64,000 bases of DNA from Gordonia spumicola (GCF_009932475.1 NZ_BJOV01000001.1:347375-411374); one strand, 5' to 3'; shown: positions 43,350 through 51,324, numbered from the stretch's first letter. Program-made: numbers and translations. The notes: generated by a model from the sequence alone, not told the origin.

Positions 43350-44393
43350 CGACGACGACCGCGGCCGCGATCCCGGTGATGTTCGGCCTGCGCACCCGGC
43401 GGCTTCGAGTGATGCTCGGACTGCTGCTCGGCGCCTACGCGTTCGTCCGGCTGACCGCGTTCGGCGAACCGCGCACCGGTGTGCAATGGCTCCTCGAACT
43501 CGTCGGCGGAATCGGCCTGGCGACGGCCGTGTACTCGGTCGTCGACGGCCACGAGGATCCGCTGCCGGCTCGCATGACGGCCGTCGACCGGGTCGCTCGC
43601 CGCGTCGTGGTGGGCCATCCCCTCCACCGCAGGCGTCTGGGTGCAGCCGGGCGCGGCGCTCGTCGTCTTCGCGGTCGTCGCGGGACTGTTGTCCTTGCGC
43701 GGCCGCGCGCGGACGGCATGGGGATGCAGCGTGGTGGTGGTCCTCCTCGCGGCCTTCTGGTCGCTCCAGCACGGCGGCACGCTGGTCGCCGGCGGTCAGC
43801 TGACCCTCCGGATAGCGGTGTCGCTGCTGCCGGCCTCCCTGATGGCGGTGCTGATCCGCCCGATGCTGACGCTCACCGGCATCCTCGAGGCGCGGCGCGC
43901 GGAGACCGCGCAGGCGGTCGCCGTCACCGCCGCCACCGTGACGGCCCGCGCCGAACAGCTCGAACGGTTCGACGCGGACGTCCGACCGTTCGTCCAGCGC
44001 GTCGCCGACGGTGACGAGTTCGACGAGGCCGCCGTCGCCAGGGCCCATCTCCTCGAAGAGGACCTCCGCGACTCGGTCCGAGGCAGAGGCTGGCACACGG
44101 ACGTCACCAGGGACGCGCTCGCCGCCGCCCGCCTGCGGGGACTGGCGGTCCGTGTGTTCGACGACACCGTCGACGGGGGACTCCTCACCGCAGCCGATCT
44201 CGCGGTGCTCCGGGGGCGGCTCATCGAGGTCCTCGGCGCGGTCGGTTCGGGCGCGGTGACCGCCCGCATCCTTCCCGAGGGCCGGGACTACGTGGCCGTC
44301 ATCACCACCGTCACCGCGGACAGCGTCGAACGCATCGTGTGCCGCCGCCTCGACGGGGCCCTCACCTGGGCCGTCGGCGAGCCCGTCCGCTGA
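43346..44393 (+). pseudogene. Membrane pseudokinase-like partner, pair 2, frameshifted
   Basis: The start at ATG 43346 (ATGA overlap) reads well in one frame to about nt 43600 (membrane part, ending near PARMTAVDR). Family-like sequence then continues in the +1 frame (ASWWAIPSTAGVWVQPG) to the TGA at 44393. The second frame is open only after a stop at 43575-43577, so the shift lies between about 43578 and 43605. The span is 1,048 nt, one more than a multiple of three. The downstream part keeps the family blocks: RGRARTAW, RFDADVRPFV and LRDSVRGR. Explanations are a real 1-nt insertion, a sequencing error in GC-rich DNA, or programmed frameshifting; I see no classic slippery site. Confidence 0.8.
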
Positions 44394-44436
44394 CGACGAC
44401 GCGCCCCGGACCGTCGAGGTCCGGGGCGCGTCGTCG
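44394..44436. terminator. Strong bidirectional terminator
   Basis: A perfect 19-bp stem (CGACGACGCGCCCCGGACC with its complement) encloses a 5-nt loop, GTCGA. It starts right after the stop of the four-gene kinase block and lies before the convergent lipoprotein gene, so it can end transcription from both sides. Confidence 0.88.
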
Positions 44437-44447
44437 GGCGGTGCGTG

Positions 44448-44954
44448 TCAGCCGTGCTGGGTCATCATCGACGTCAGCTGGGTGACGGCGTCCGAGGCGA
44501 CCTTCCAGGTGCCGTCGACCTTCACGAAGTTGAAGGTCATGTCGATCGCGGCGGGCGCGTGCGGCGATTTGACCGCCACGACGGCTGCGGCCTTGTCGCC
44601 GTCGACCTTGACGGACTTCACCGTGTAGATGTCCGGGGTGTAGCCGCCCTTGGCCGCGGCCTTGTTGTACTCGACCAGGCTGGTCTTGACCGTCGGGTCG
44701 GTGAACTGCACGACGCCGTCGAGCTCGGCCTCGGGGGTGGCCGAGTCGAGTGCCTTGCGGAGGGTGGTCTGAGCCTGCTCGACGGTCAGCTCGGACGCCG
44801 CCTGCGTACCCGACGCGGCCGACTCGGCAGCGGTCGTCGAGGTGGCGGAGTCGGAGCTGTCGTCGCTGGAGCAGCCGGTCAGCGCGATCGCGGCGCCGGC
44901 CGCGAGAGCGACTGCGGCGACGAGCGGGCGGCGGAAAGTAGTGGAGAAGGTCAT
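44448..44954 (-). CDS. Secreted lipoprotein, MTB12-like C-terminal domain
   Basis: This 168-residue protein has a clear lipoprotein signal: a basic start, hydrophobic core LVAAVALAAGAAIALTGC, and lipobox LTGC for lipidation at Cys. A Ser/Thr/Asp-rich linker follows, then a ~105-residue domain (EAELDGVVQFTDP, VKVDGTWKVASDAV) that resembles the fold of MTB12-type low-molecular-weight antigens and NTF2-like lipoproteins. ATG 44954 is chosen because AAAGGA lies about 7 nt upstream; a longer start at 44987 lacks this and would spoil the signal peptide. It should be anchored on the outer face of the cell membrane. Function is unknown. It is convergent with the kinase block, separated by a strong terminator. 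Confidence 0.8.
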   Translation of the reverse strand: MTFSTTFRRPLVAAVALAAGAAIALTGCSSDDSSDSATSTTAAESAASGTQAASELTVEQAQTTLRKALDSATPEAELDGVVQFTDPTVKTSLVEYNKAAAKGGYTPDIYTVKSVKVDGDKAAAVVAVKSPHAPAAIDMTFNFVKVDGTWKVASDAVTQLTSMMTQHG

Positions 44955-44991
44955 ACGGGGTCCTTTCGTGTAAGGCGAACCTAACACATGA

Positions 44992-45747
44992 TCAGGCGCG
45001 GGCGACGACCACGGCGTCGTCGAATCGCATGGACAAGTCGGCGACCGAACTCGACATGAGCGCGTGTCGTGACAGGCGGAGTCGGCGCAGGTCGTCGGCG
45101 ATCGGATGATCGCCGAGTCGCAGGGTGGCCCCGCCGAGTCGGGTGCGGGTGCCCGTCGTGGACGTGAGACGCCACGGCGTCCGACGCGTCACGCCGTCGA
45201 GTTGCGAGTACGACTGCAGGACTGCCTCCGACGAACTGTCGGGGACGCCGATGCCGCGCCGCACGTCGAGTTCGGCGATCAACCGTCCACCCTCGCTGAC
45301 CCTGCCCGACTTGACGGCCGCGGAGTGGTCGACGTCGAAGTCGGCGAGGATCTTCGGGAATCCCCAGATGCCGCGTCCGGCCGCGAGGGTGAAGTCGCCG
45401 TCGACGGGCAATTCGTGGATGAGCGCGTGCGCGTCGCCTTTGACCAGGGACGACAATGCGCGAAGGGTGGACGTCCGTCCGACTGCCGGGTCTTCCACGA
45501 GGAAGCAGACCCCGAACTCGTTGTACGGTCCGAGGTCGCCGTCCACGTAGTCGACGAACACGAGCATGCACATGGTGCGGCCCGGCCGGATCTGCAGCGG
45601 GCGGAGGTCGGAGTCGCCGCGTTCGCCGATCGCGCGGCTGACGGCGCTCGTCGACGCCGAGAAGCCCGCCATGAAACAACGTGCGGATCGGATGTCGACG
45701 GGCATGGTCACCCGGGTCCCGAGGACGACGTGAGTGGAGTCGGTCAT
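44992..45747 (-). CDS. Acetoacetate decarboxylase-like protein
   Basis: This 251-residue protein has the acetoacetate decarboxylase-family core: YNEFGVCFLV around residues 75-84, then AAGRGIWGFPKILADFDVD (122-140). Lys132 in WGFPK is in the position of the Schiff-base lysine of the family. Many family members have no known substrate, so a decarboxylase role is not certain. ATG 45747 follows a TACCGT hexamer 7 nt upstream, consistent with a leaderless transcript. It is divergent from the response regulator at 45932, with a DosR-like palindrome between them, so joint control is likely. Confidence 0.75.
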   Translation of the reverse strand: MTDSTHVVLGTRVTMPVDIRSARCFMAGFSASTSAVSRAIGERGDSDLRPLQIRPGRTMCMLVFVDYVDGDLGPYNEFGVCFLVEDPAVGRTSTLRALSSLVKGDAHALIHELPVDGDFTLAAGRGIWGFPKILADFDVDHSAAVKSGRVSEGGRLIAELDVRRGIGVPDSSSEAVLQSYSQLDGVTRRTPWRLTSTTGTRTRLGGATLRLGDHPIADDLRRLRLSRHALMSSSVADLSMRFDDAVVVARA

Positions 45748-45754
45748 GGGACCG

Positions 45755-45760
45755 ACGGTA
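45755..45760 (-). promoter_or_regulatory. Candidate -10 box for leaderless decarboxylase-like gene
   Basis: TACCGT on the - strand ends 7 nt before the ATG, placing the start of transcription at or next to the A of ATG. The gene at 46604 has the same hexamer at the same distance. No convincing -35 box is seen. Confidence 0.4.
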
Positions 45761-45821
45761 CGGGTCTGGCGGCGGTGTGAACGACCGATTCGAACTAGTC
45801 TCGACCAAGTAGGCACTCGTT

Positions 45822-45835
45822 GGGACCAAAGTCCC
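45822..45835. promoter_or_regulatory. DosR-like operator palindrome
   Basis: GGGACCAAAGTCCC is a near match to the core of the mycobacterial DosR (DevR) box, TTSGGGACTWWAGTCCCSAA as I remember it, with one core mismatch (C for T). It sits between divergent genes, 75 nt from the decarboxylase-like ATG and 97 nt from the response-regulator ATG. Confidence 0.55.
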
Positions 45836-45931
45836 TACCGGTGACCCGAAGGGCGTGGATTGTCGGTGGTTTGGACTACATTTGAACCGTACGTCCGGAG
45901 GGGCGCGGCGGAGAGATGAGGGATTTCAGGG

Positions 45932-46585
45932 ATGACAGCGGTGCGTGTCGGGATGGTCGACGACCATCCCTCACCGGTGTGGGGAATCGACAGGATTCTG
46001 GAGCCCCACGATGATCTCGACTTCGTGTGCGCAGCGGCCACCGTCACCGAGTTGCTCGCGAAGTCGTCCGATCTCGACGTCGTGATCCTCGACCTGCGAC
46101 TCAACGACGGAACGACGCCGCGTGAGAACGTCGAGCACCTCGCCGATCTGGGGATCGGGACCCTCGTCTACACGTCGGGCGAGCATCCGGATCTGCTCCG
46201 GTCCGCGGCCCGTGCGGGCACCCTCGGCGTGGTCCTCAAATCGGCGGCCGAAGACGAGATCCTGAACGCCGTCCGCACGGCGGGGGCGGGTGAGGAAGTC
46301 CTGACGACGGAGTGGGCCGCCGCGATCGACGGCGACCCGAACCTCGACGCCGTCGACCTCAGTCCGCAGCTGCAGCGTGTCCTCACCCTGTATGCGTCGG
46401 GCGGCACGTCGATCAGCGTCGGACGCGAACTCGGCGTCGCCGCGGACACCGTCAACGAGTACCTCAAGCGGATCCGCCAGAAGTACGCGGACGCGGGCCG
46501 TCCCACCCGCACAAAGCTCGACCTCTTCAAACGCGCCGTCGAAGACGGCTGGCTCCCCATGCCGCATCGCGGCCGCGCGGACTGA
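45932..46585 (+). CDS. NarL/LuxR-type response regulator
   Basis: This 217-residue protein has a receiver domain (residues ~4-120) with acidic pair D10/D11, phospho-acceptor D54 in VVILDLRL, T81 and K103, all as expected. Residues ~142-208 are a LuxR-type helix-turn-helix (ISVGRELGVAADTVNEYL), followed by a KYADAGRPTRTKLDLF block shared with the small regulator at 47229. It should bind DNA as a dimer once phosphorylated. The best candidate donors are the HD-type kinases at 39896 and 47581. ATG 45932 has AGGG too close; GTG 45941 has better spacing and would shorten the protein by three residues. Confidence 0.9.
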   Translation: MTAVRVGMVDDHPSPVWGIDRILEPHDDLDFVCAAATVTELLAKSSDLDVVILDLRLNDGTTPRENVEHLADLGIGTLVYTSGEHPDLLRSAARAGTLGVVLKSAAEDEILNAVRTAGAGEEVLTTEWAAAIDGDPNLDAVDLSPQLQRVLTLYASGGTSISVGRELGVAADTVNEYLKRIRQKYADAGRPTRTKLDLFKRAVEDGWLPMPHRGRAD

Positions 46586-46603
46586 TCCCTCTCGGGCCTC
46601 GGG

Positions 46604-47056
46604 TCAGCCTCGGGCGGCGTGATCGAGGGCCGAGAGACCCTTCTCGAAGTCCTTGCCGATGGCCTTGTCGAAGAAGAGCGTGCCCGCGATCGACATGAGC
46701 AGGTTGCGTGATCCCGACATCGTCCACGTGACGCGCGTGCCGTCGCCCTCGGGCGAGAGCTCGAAGGTTGCGACGTTCTTCGCCGCGAACGGAGCGGTGA
46801 ACAGCAGGTCGATGACGATGCGGTCGGCGGTTGACGACGTGATCGTCATCGACCCCGCGCCGGCCTTGGAGTTGCCGACCCATTCGTAGACGGCTCCGAC
46901 ACCCGACTCCGCGCCCGAATACGTGCGACGCAGGGCCGGATCGAGGCCCTCCCACGGCGACCACCGCTGCCACTGGCGGAGGTCGTTGATCAGCGGGTGG
47001 ATCGTCGCTGCGGACGCCGGGATGACGACGGACCGGGAGTTCGAGAACGAGGGCAT
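46604..47056 (-). CDS. SRPBCC-fold (polyketide cyclase/START-like) protein
   Basis: This 150-residue protein has the SRPBCC pattern: an N-terminal strand (SNSRSVVIPASAATIHPLIN), then WQRWSPWEGLD near residues 30-40, a central strand region VYEWVGNSKAGAGSMTI, and a C-terminal helix (KAIGKDFEKGLSAL). Such proteins bind small hydrophobic ligands in a cavity; no ligand can be deduced. ATG 47056 has TACCGT 7 nt upstream, suggesting a leaderless transcript like the decarboxylase-like gene. It is convergent with the response regulator and divergent from the HTH gene at 47229. It is not obviously an enzyme. Confidence 0.8.
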   Translation of the reverse strand: MPSFSNSRSVVIPASAATIHPLINDLRQWQRWSPWEGLDPALRRTYSGAESGVGAVYEWVGNSKAGAGSMTITSSTADRIVIDLLFTAPFAAKNVATFELSPEGDGTRVTWTMSGSRNLLMSIAGTLFFDKAIGKDFEKGLSALDHAARG

Positions 47057-47063
47057 GCCGCAC

Positions 47064-47069
47064 ACGGTA
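47064..47069 (-). promoter_or_regulatory. Candidate -10 box for leaderless SRPBCC gene
   Basis: TACCGT on the - strand ends 7 nt before the ATG, the same hexamer and spacing as upstream of the decarboxylase-like gene. Confidence 0.4.
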
Positions 47070-47228
47070 GCGCGGCGAGCCGTCCGACGCATGGGGACCC
47101 GTGAACCGGTGTCCCCAGTTCTGGGTCTACCGGTCACTGTCGTGCGTTCATAGGGTTGACGACGAGCCTGGGATCCGATCCTTCCCCGGGCCGACAAACA
47201 CTCGTCGGGGAGTAGCCAGGAGGTCACG

Positions 47229-47567
47229 ATGACCGTCGTCGACATCGATCCATTCATCTCGTCGGATCGCATTCCGACATCCACACTGCGCGAAGTGGTC
47301 GAGGGTGCGCCGTCCCTCGCCGTCGCGACCGGACCGCTCGTCCGACCGTCGCTGTCGACCCGTGAGGTCGAGGTCCTCCTCACGTGGCTGGCGGCGGAGT
47401 CCAAGGAGGACGCCGCGGCCCGACTGTTCATCTCGGCGTCCACGGTCAGCACGCATATCTCGCGAATCCGCACGAAGTACGCGGCCGTGACGCGCCCGGC
47501 CCCGACCAAGGCGCATCTGCTCGCACGAGCTTTGCAGGACGGTTACACGACACTCGACGTCTGGTGA
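47229..47567 (+). CDS. Stand-alone LuxR-type helix-turn-helix regulator
   Basis: This 112-residue protein has a short N-terminal segment of ~40 residues, then a full LuxR-type DNA-binding domain: LSTREVEVLLTWLAAESKED, an ARLFISASTVSTHISRI recognition helix, and the block KYAAVTRPAPTKAHLLARAL. The same block occurs in the response regulator at 45932, so the two belong to one subfamily. There is no receiver domain and no room for one. ATG 47229 follows an excellent AGGAGGT site. The pair-3 kinase begins 13 nt after its stop with no ribosome site of its own, so the genes are probably one operon. It could respond by protein contact rather than phosphorylation. Confidence 0.88.
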   Translation: MTVVDIDPFISSDRIPTSTLREVVEGAPSLAVATGPLVRPSLSTREVEVLLTWLAAESKEDAAARLFISASTVSTHISRIRTKYAAVTRPAPTKAHLLARALQDGYTTLDVW

Positions 47568-47580
47568 CACCATTCATGGT

Positions 47581-48801
47581 GTGGTGACCGTACCGACACG
47601 TACTCGGCTCCGCCCGCAACCCGCTCCCACGGGTCGCGGGCGGAGCCGTCTGCCTGTCCGGTTGTCCGAGCGGGCCAGGATCCTCGTCGTCATGTCGACG
47701 TTCATCGGGGTCGGGTACATCGTGTACGCGCTGATCACCGTGCCGATGATGGTCGCGCAGGCCGCCACCGTCGCATCGTGGTATCCGCCGGTCGGGGTGG
47801 CCCTCGTGTTCGGTCCGGGCCTGATGCTCCTGGGCGCGCGCGTGGTCGACGAACCGGTCCGGTGGATCACGGGGTGGGCGCTGGCCTGTCCGGTCTGCGT
47901 GGTGCTGGGCGCCGCGCTGTGGGGCGCGTTGCGGGTCGGGACGTCGCCCGACCCGGCCATCTGGATGCTCGACTTCGCGGGGCTGGCCGCCGTCGCCGCC
48001 GCGCTCGTCTCCTCGATCCCGAAGACGCTGCCGGTGATCGTGCTGGTGAAGTCGGCCGCAGCCTACGTGGCCGTCGCCCATCAAGACCCGCGCGATGTTC
48101 CCGAGATGGCCCGCGAAGCTCTGTTCGGGATCCTCTTCACATCGTTGTTCGTCTGCGCGGCCGTCATGGTGGTGCGGACGGGCACCGATCTGGACAGGTC
48201 CCGCTCGGCGGCCGCGGCCGTCGTCGAAGCGCACCTCCGCAACGCCGAACTCGCCCGGTTCGACGGGCTGATCCACGACCACGTGATCTCCACGCTCGTC
48301 GCCGCCGGATCGAACCCGGGCGATCCCAGGGTCGCCGACCTCGCGGCGTCCGCGCTCAGCCGCCTCGACGCGCTCGCGGGTGATCCGGCCCCGGAGGACG
48401 AGCAGGTGACCGACCGGGAACTGGTGGCCCGTGTCCGCGCCGTCATCGACCCCGGGATCGACACCGTCGTCACCGCCGTCGACGATTCGTCCGGCCTGCT
48501 GTTCCCCGCGGTGGTGGTCCGAGCCCTTGCCGAGGCGGCCGGTGAAGCGGTCCGCAACAGTGCGACTCACGCAGGTCCCGGCGCGGAACGGGCGGTGTTG
48601 ATCACCGTCGGCGCCGAACGCGTGGCGGTGGCCGTCGTCGACGACGGCATCGGGTTCGATCCGGACGCGGTCGCGGTGGACCGACTCGGCCTCGCACTGA
48701 GCGTGCGGCGCCGGATGAACGTCCTGGCCGGCGGCCGCGCCGACGTGCAGAGCGCGCCCGGCGCCGGAACCGTGGTCGAAGTGTCGTGGAGCAGGCCGTG
48801 A
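47581..48801 (+). CDS. Membrane sensor histidine kinase, pair 3
   Basis: This 406-residue protein has a basic, Pro-rich N-terminus, about six membrane helices (residues ~33-200), and a dimerisation helix RFDGLIHDHVISTL with His232 as probable phospho-acceptor. The ATPase domain has N box EAVRN (Asn326) and G box DDGIGFDP (354-361). It has the same architecture as the kinases at 39896 and 42183 and is equally without a recognisable sensor domain. GTG 47581 is the listed start; GTG 47584 is also possible. It lies 13 nt after the HTH gene and its TGA overlaps the next gene's GTG (GTGA), as in pair 1. Confidence 0.85.
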   Translation: MVTVPTRTRLRPQPAPTGRGRSRLPVRLSERARILVVMSTFIGVGYIVYALITVPMMVAQAATVASWYPPVGVALVFGPGLMLLGARVVDEPVRWITGWALACPVCVVLGAALWGALRVGTSPDPAIWMLDFAGLAAVAAALVSSIPKTLPVIVLVKSAAAYVAVAHQDPRDVPEMAREALFGILFTSLFVCAAVMVVRTGTDLDRSRSAAAAVVEAHLRNAELARFDGLIHDHVISTLVAAGSNPGDPRVADLAASALSRLDALAGDPAPEDEQVTDRELVARVRAVIDPGIDTVVTAVDDSSGLLFPAVVVRALAEAAGEAVRNSATHAGPGAERAVLITVGAERVAVAVVDDGIGFDPDAVAVDRLGLALSVRRRMNVLAGGRADVQSAPGAGTVVEVSWSRP

Positions 48802-49862
48802 GACGCAGCGCCGATCACCGGCGGTGGTGGCAGTCCGAACCGCGGGAAGACTCGTCGGCCGTCGTCGGCCTGCAATCGGGTTTCGCGATGATCGCGCTGA
48901 CCGTGGTGTGCACGAGCTTCCTCGCGTTGGGTCTGGTGAGCGGCGGTGTGGAACGGACGTGGCTGTACGTCGCCATGTTCGGCGCGATCGGCGTCGCGGT
49001 CGGGTTGCTGTTGCGTGCTCCCGGGACCCCGGTGGTCCGATGGGCGACGGTCACCGCGGTGGCGGCCGAGGTGGTGGCGGCGGTCGCCTTCGTGTGGGCG
49101 ATCGTTCCGGTGGACCGGGCCGCGATGATGCCGTTCGCCGGCGCGACGGCGGTGATCGGCGCGCTGTTCTGTTTCCGCGGCCGCGTCGGGTCGGCGTGGG
49201 TCGCCTTCGCCGTCGTCACGGCGGTCCTCGGCGGCGCGGGGCAACTCCGGGCGGACGGCCTGCACTACCTGGTGGAACCGCAGAGCGGGAACCTCGGGAT
49301 CCTCGTCATGATGACCGTGTTCGCGGCGATCGTCGGGCCCCGCGCCGAGCAGCTGTTCGCTCTCCGGCGGCAGGCCGGTCGCGAGAACACCGCGTTCGCG
49401 GTGCGCGCCATCCGCGATCACGAGCTGGCTCGACTCGACGATCGGGTGCGGCCGCTGCTGCAGCGGATCGCCGACGGTGACCCGCTCGATCCCGTCGAGT
49501 GTCGACTCGTCGAATCGCAGCTCCGCGACCGCATCCGGGCGCCCGGCCTGGACGTACCGGTCGTCGCCGACGCGGTGTGGGAGGCACGGGAGCGGGCCGT
49601 GCGCGTCCTGCTGCTGGACGACCGGGGCGACCGAGGCGCACTCGCGCGCGTCGACGCTCCGGCCGGTCCGCTGGCGGCGGTGCGCGCGGCGGCCGTCGAG
49701 GCCCTTGAATGCGCCGGGCCCGGGGACGACGTGACGGTCCGCCTCCTCCCGGACGGCCGTCGGGTGTTCGCGACGATCACGGTCGCATCCGGCGGGGCGG
49801 TCGCCCTGCGCGAGTTCGGGATCGACGGCGCTCCGGTGCGACCGCCACGAATTTGTCCCTGA
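48798..49862 (+). CDS. Membrane pseudokinase-like partner, pair 3
   Basis: This 354-residue protein starts at GTG 48798 in a GTGA overlap with the kinase. It has membrane helices to about residue 182, with FRGRVGSAW (~127-135). A cytoplasmic helix then contains LARLDDRVRPLLQRIADG, where a kinase would have its HD motif. LRDRIRAPGLDVP and a region without N or G boxes follow. It shares all landmarks with the pair-1 and pair-2 partners, so the family is real and conserved. It probably forms a complex with its kinase; whether it inhibits, localises or senses cannot be told. The ribosomal operon promoter begins just before its stop codon. Confidence 0.75.
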   Translation: MRRSADHRRWWQSEPREDSSAVVGLQSGFAMIALTVVCTSFLALGLVSGGVERTWLYVAMFGAIGVAVGLLLRAPGTPVVRWATVTAVAAEVVAAVAFVWAIVPVDRAAMMPFAGATAVIGALFCFRGRVGSAWVAFAVVTAVLGGAGQLRADGLHYLVEPQSGNLGILVMMTVFAAIVGPRAEQLFALRRQAGRENTAFAVRAIRDHELARLDDRVRPLLQRIADGDPLDPVECRLVESQLRDRIRAPGLDVPVVADAVWEARERAVRVLLLDDRGDRGALARVDAPAGPLAAVRAAAVEALECAGPGDDVTVRLLPDGRRVFATITVASGGAVALREFGIDGAPVRPPRICP

Positions 49863-49882
49863 CCGGCACTTTCGCCTACACT
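49853..49882 (+). promoter_or_regulatory. Promoter of the rplN operon
   Basis: TTGTCC at 49853-49858 and TACACT at 49877-49882 are separated by 18 bp, a good sigma-70-type pair. The -35 box overlaps the last codons of the upstream gene. The 170-nt leader to 50053 shows no obvious gene. Confidence 0.6.
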
Positions 49883-50052
49883 TGAGCGGTTGCCTGCGGT
49901 GCGTGCACCGCGAACCGACATGCGAACCCATTGGGGTCGATCTGCTTCCGGCGGAGAAATCCCAGGCAGGCGCATATTTTCGGTGGCAACGGACCGTGCG
50001 CGTCGGGTCGGAAATCCGGCGGGCATAGAAATCCAGGTCAAGGAGACACTCA

Positions 50053-50421
50053 GTGATTCAGCAGGAATCCCGCCTGCGCGTCGCCGACAACACCGGTGCG
50101 AAGGAAATCCTTTGCATCCGCGTGCTCGGCGGTTCGTCGCGGCGTTACGCAGGCGTTGGCGACGTCATCGTCGCCACCGTCAAGGATGCCGTCCCCGGCG
50201 GCAACGTGAAGAAGGGTGAGGTCGTCAAGGCCGTCATCGTTCGCACTGTCAAGGAACGTCGTCGCGCAGACGGCTCGTACATCAAGTTCGACGAGAATGC
50301 CGCAGTCATCCTCAAGAACGAGACCGATCCCCGCGGCACCCGCATCTTCGGACCGGTCAGCCGCGAACTCCGCGACAAGCGCTTCATGAAGATCGTGTCG
50401 CTCGCACCGGAGGTGATCTGA
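50053..50421 (+). CDS. rplN: 50S ribosomal protein L14 (uL14)
   Basis: This 122-residue protein has the classic L14 sequence: [18 protein letters not shown] at the start, [17 protein letters not shown], and the C-terminus [14 protein letters not shown]14 sits at the subunit interface near L19 and helps form bridges to the small subunit. GTG 50053 is preceded by AAGGAGA at a good distance. It is first in a four-gene ribosomal operon with its own promoter. In many mycobacteria rplN likewise starts a new transcript separate from rpsQ. Confidence 0.99.
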   Translation: MIQQESRLRVADNTGAKEILCIRVLGGSSRRYAGVGDVIVATVKDAVPGGNVKKGEVVKAVIVRTVKERRRADGSYIKFDENAAVILKNETDPRGTRIFGPVSRELRDKRFMKIVSLAPEVI

Positions 50422-50424
50422 CAC

Positions 50425-50742
50425 ATGAAGATCCACAAGGGTGACACCGTCATCGTCATCGCAGGCAAGGACAAGGGCGCCAAGGGCAAGGTCATCGAGG
50501 CCTACCCGAAGCGCGACAAGGTCCTCGTCGAGGGCGTGAACCGCATCAAGAAGCACGTCGCCGACTCGGCGAATGAGCGCGGTGCCAGCTCCGGCGGCAT
50601 CGTGACCCAGGAAGCCGCGATCCACGTCTCGAACGTGATGCTCGTCGACTCCGAGGGCAACCCGACTCGCATCGGCTACCGCCGCGACGAAGAGACCGGC
50701 AAGAACGTCCGCATCTCGCGCAAGACCGGGAAGGACATCTGA
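50425..50742 (+). CDS. rplX: 50S ribosomal protein L24 (uL24)
   Basis: This 105-residue protein has the KOW motif near the N-terminus ([19 protein letters not shown]) and the typical [10 protein letters not shown] block. L24 starts large-subunit assembly and lies near the peptide exit. It follows rplN after 3 nt and precedes rplE by 2 nt, so all are co-transcribed and tightly coupled. Length and sequence are ordinary. Confidence 0.99.
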   Translation: MKIHKGDTVIVIAGKDKGAKGKVIEAYPKRDKVLVEGVNRIKKHVADSANERGASSGGIVTQEAAIHVSNVMLVDSEGNPTRIGYRRDEETGKNVRISRKTGKDI

Positions 50743-50744
50743 TC

Positions 50745-51323
50745 ATGACCGCATCTGAGAAGGTTCAGCCGCGCCTCAAGCAGCGCTACCGCGCCGAGAT
50801 CAAGGACTCGCTCAACAGCGAGTTCAACTACGCCAACGTGATGCAGATCCCCGGCGTGGTCAAGGTCGTCGTCAACATGGGTGTCGGTGACGCCGCCCGC
50901 GACGCCAAGCTCATCAACGGCGCCGTCGCCGATCTCGCTCTGATCACCGGTCAGCAGCCCGAGATCCGTCGCGCACGCAAGTCGATCGCACAGTTCAAGC
51001 TGCGTGAGGGCATGCCGATCGGCGCCCGCACCACGCTGCGCGGTGACCGCATGTGGGAGTTCCTCGACCGCCTCGTGTCGATCGCCCTCCCGCGTATCCG
51101 CGACTTCCGCGGCCTGAGCGACCGTCAGTTCGACGGCAACGGCAACTACACGTTCGGCCTGACCGAGCAGTCGATGTTCCACGAGATCAACATCGACAAC
51201 ATCGACCGGCCGCGCGGCATGGACATCACCGTCGTCACCTCGGCCACCAACGACGAGGAAGGCCGCGCACTGCTCCGTGCACTGGGCTTCCCGTTCAAGG
51301 ACAACAACGCTAAGGACAACTGA
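50745..51323 (+). CDS. rplE: 50S ribosomal protein L5 (uL5)
   Basis: This 192-residue protein has the L5 blocks [39 protein letters not shown], and [18 protein letters not shown]5 binds 5S rRNA and contacts the P-site tRNA. The N-terminal extension ([17 protein letters not shown]) is usual for actinobacteria. The stop is 1 nt before the rpsN start. Nothing is odd in the sequence. Confidence 0.99.
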   Translation: MTASEKVQPRLKQRYRAEIKDSLNSEFNYANVMQIPGVVKVVVNMGVGDAARDAKLINGAVADLALITGQQPEIRRARKSIAQFKLREGMPIGARTTLRGDRMWEFLDRLVSIALPRIRDFRGLSDRQFDGNGNYTFGLTEQSMFHEINIDNIDRPRGMDITVVTSATNDEEGRALLRALGFPFKDNNAKDN

Positions 51324-51324
51324 C

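Noticed and set aside
44445..44984. + strand frame opposite the lipoprotein gene
   Set aside because: The - strand has a signal peptide, lipobox and ribosome site; the + frame is Gly/Arg/Val-rich noise.
44981..45829. Alternative - strand frame at the decarboxylase-like gene (282 residues)
   Set aside because: It is Arg-rich without family motifs; the 44992-45747 frame carries the GFPK and YNEFG motifs.
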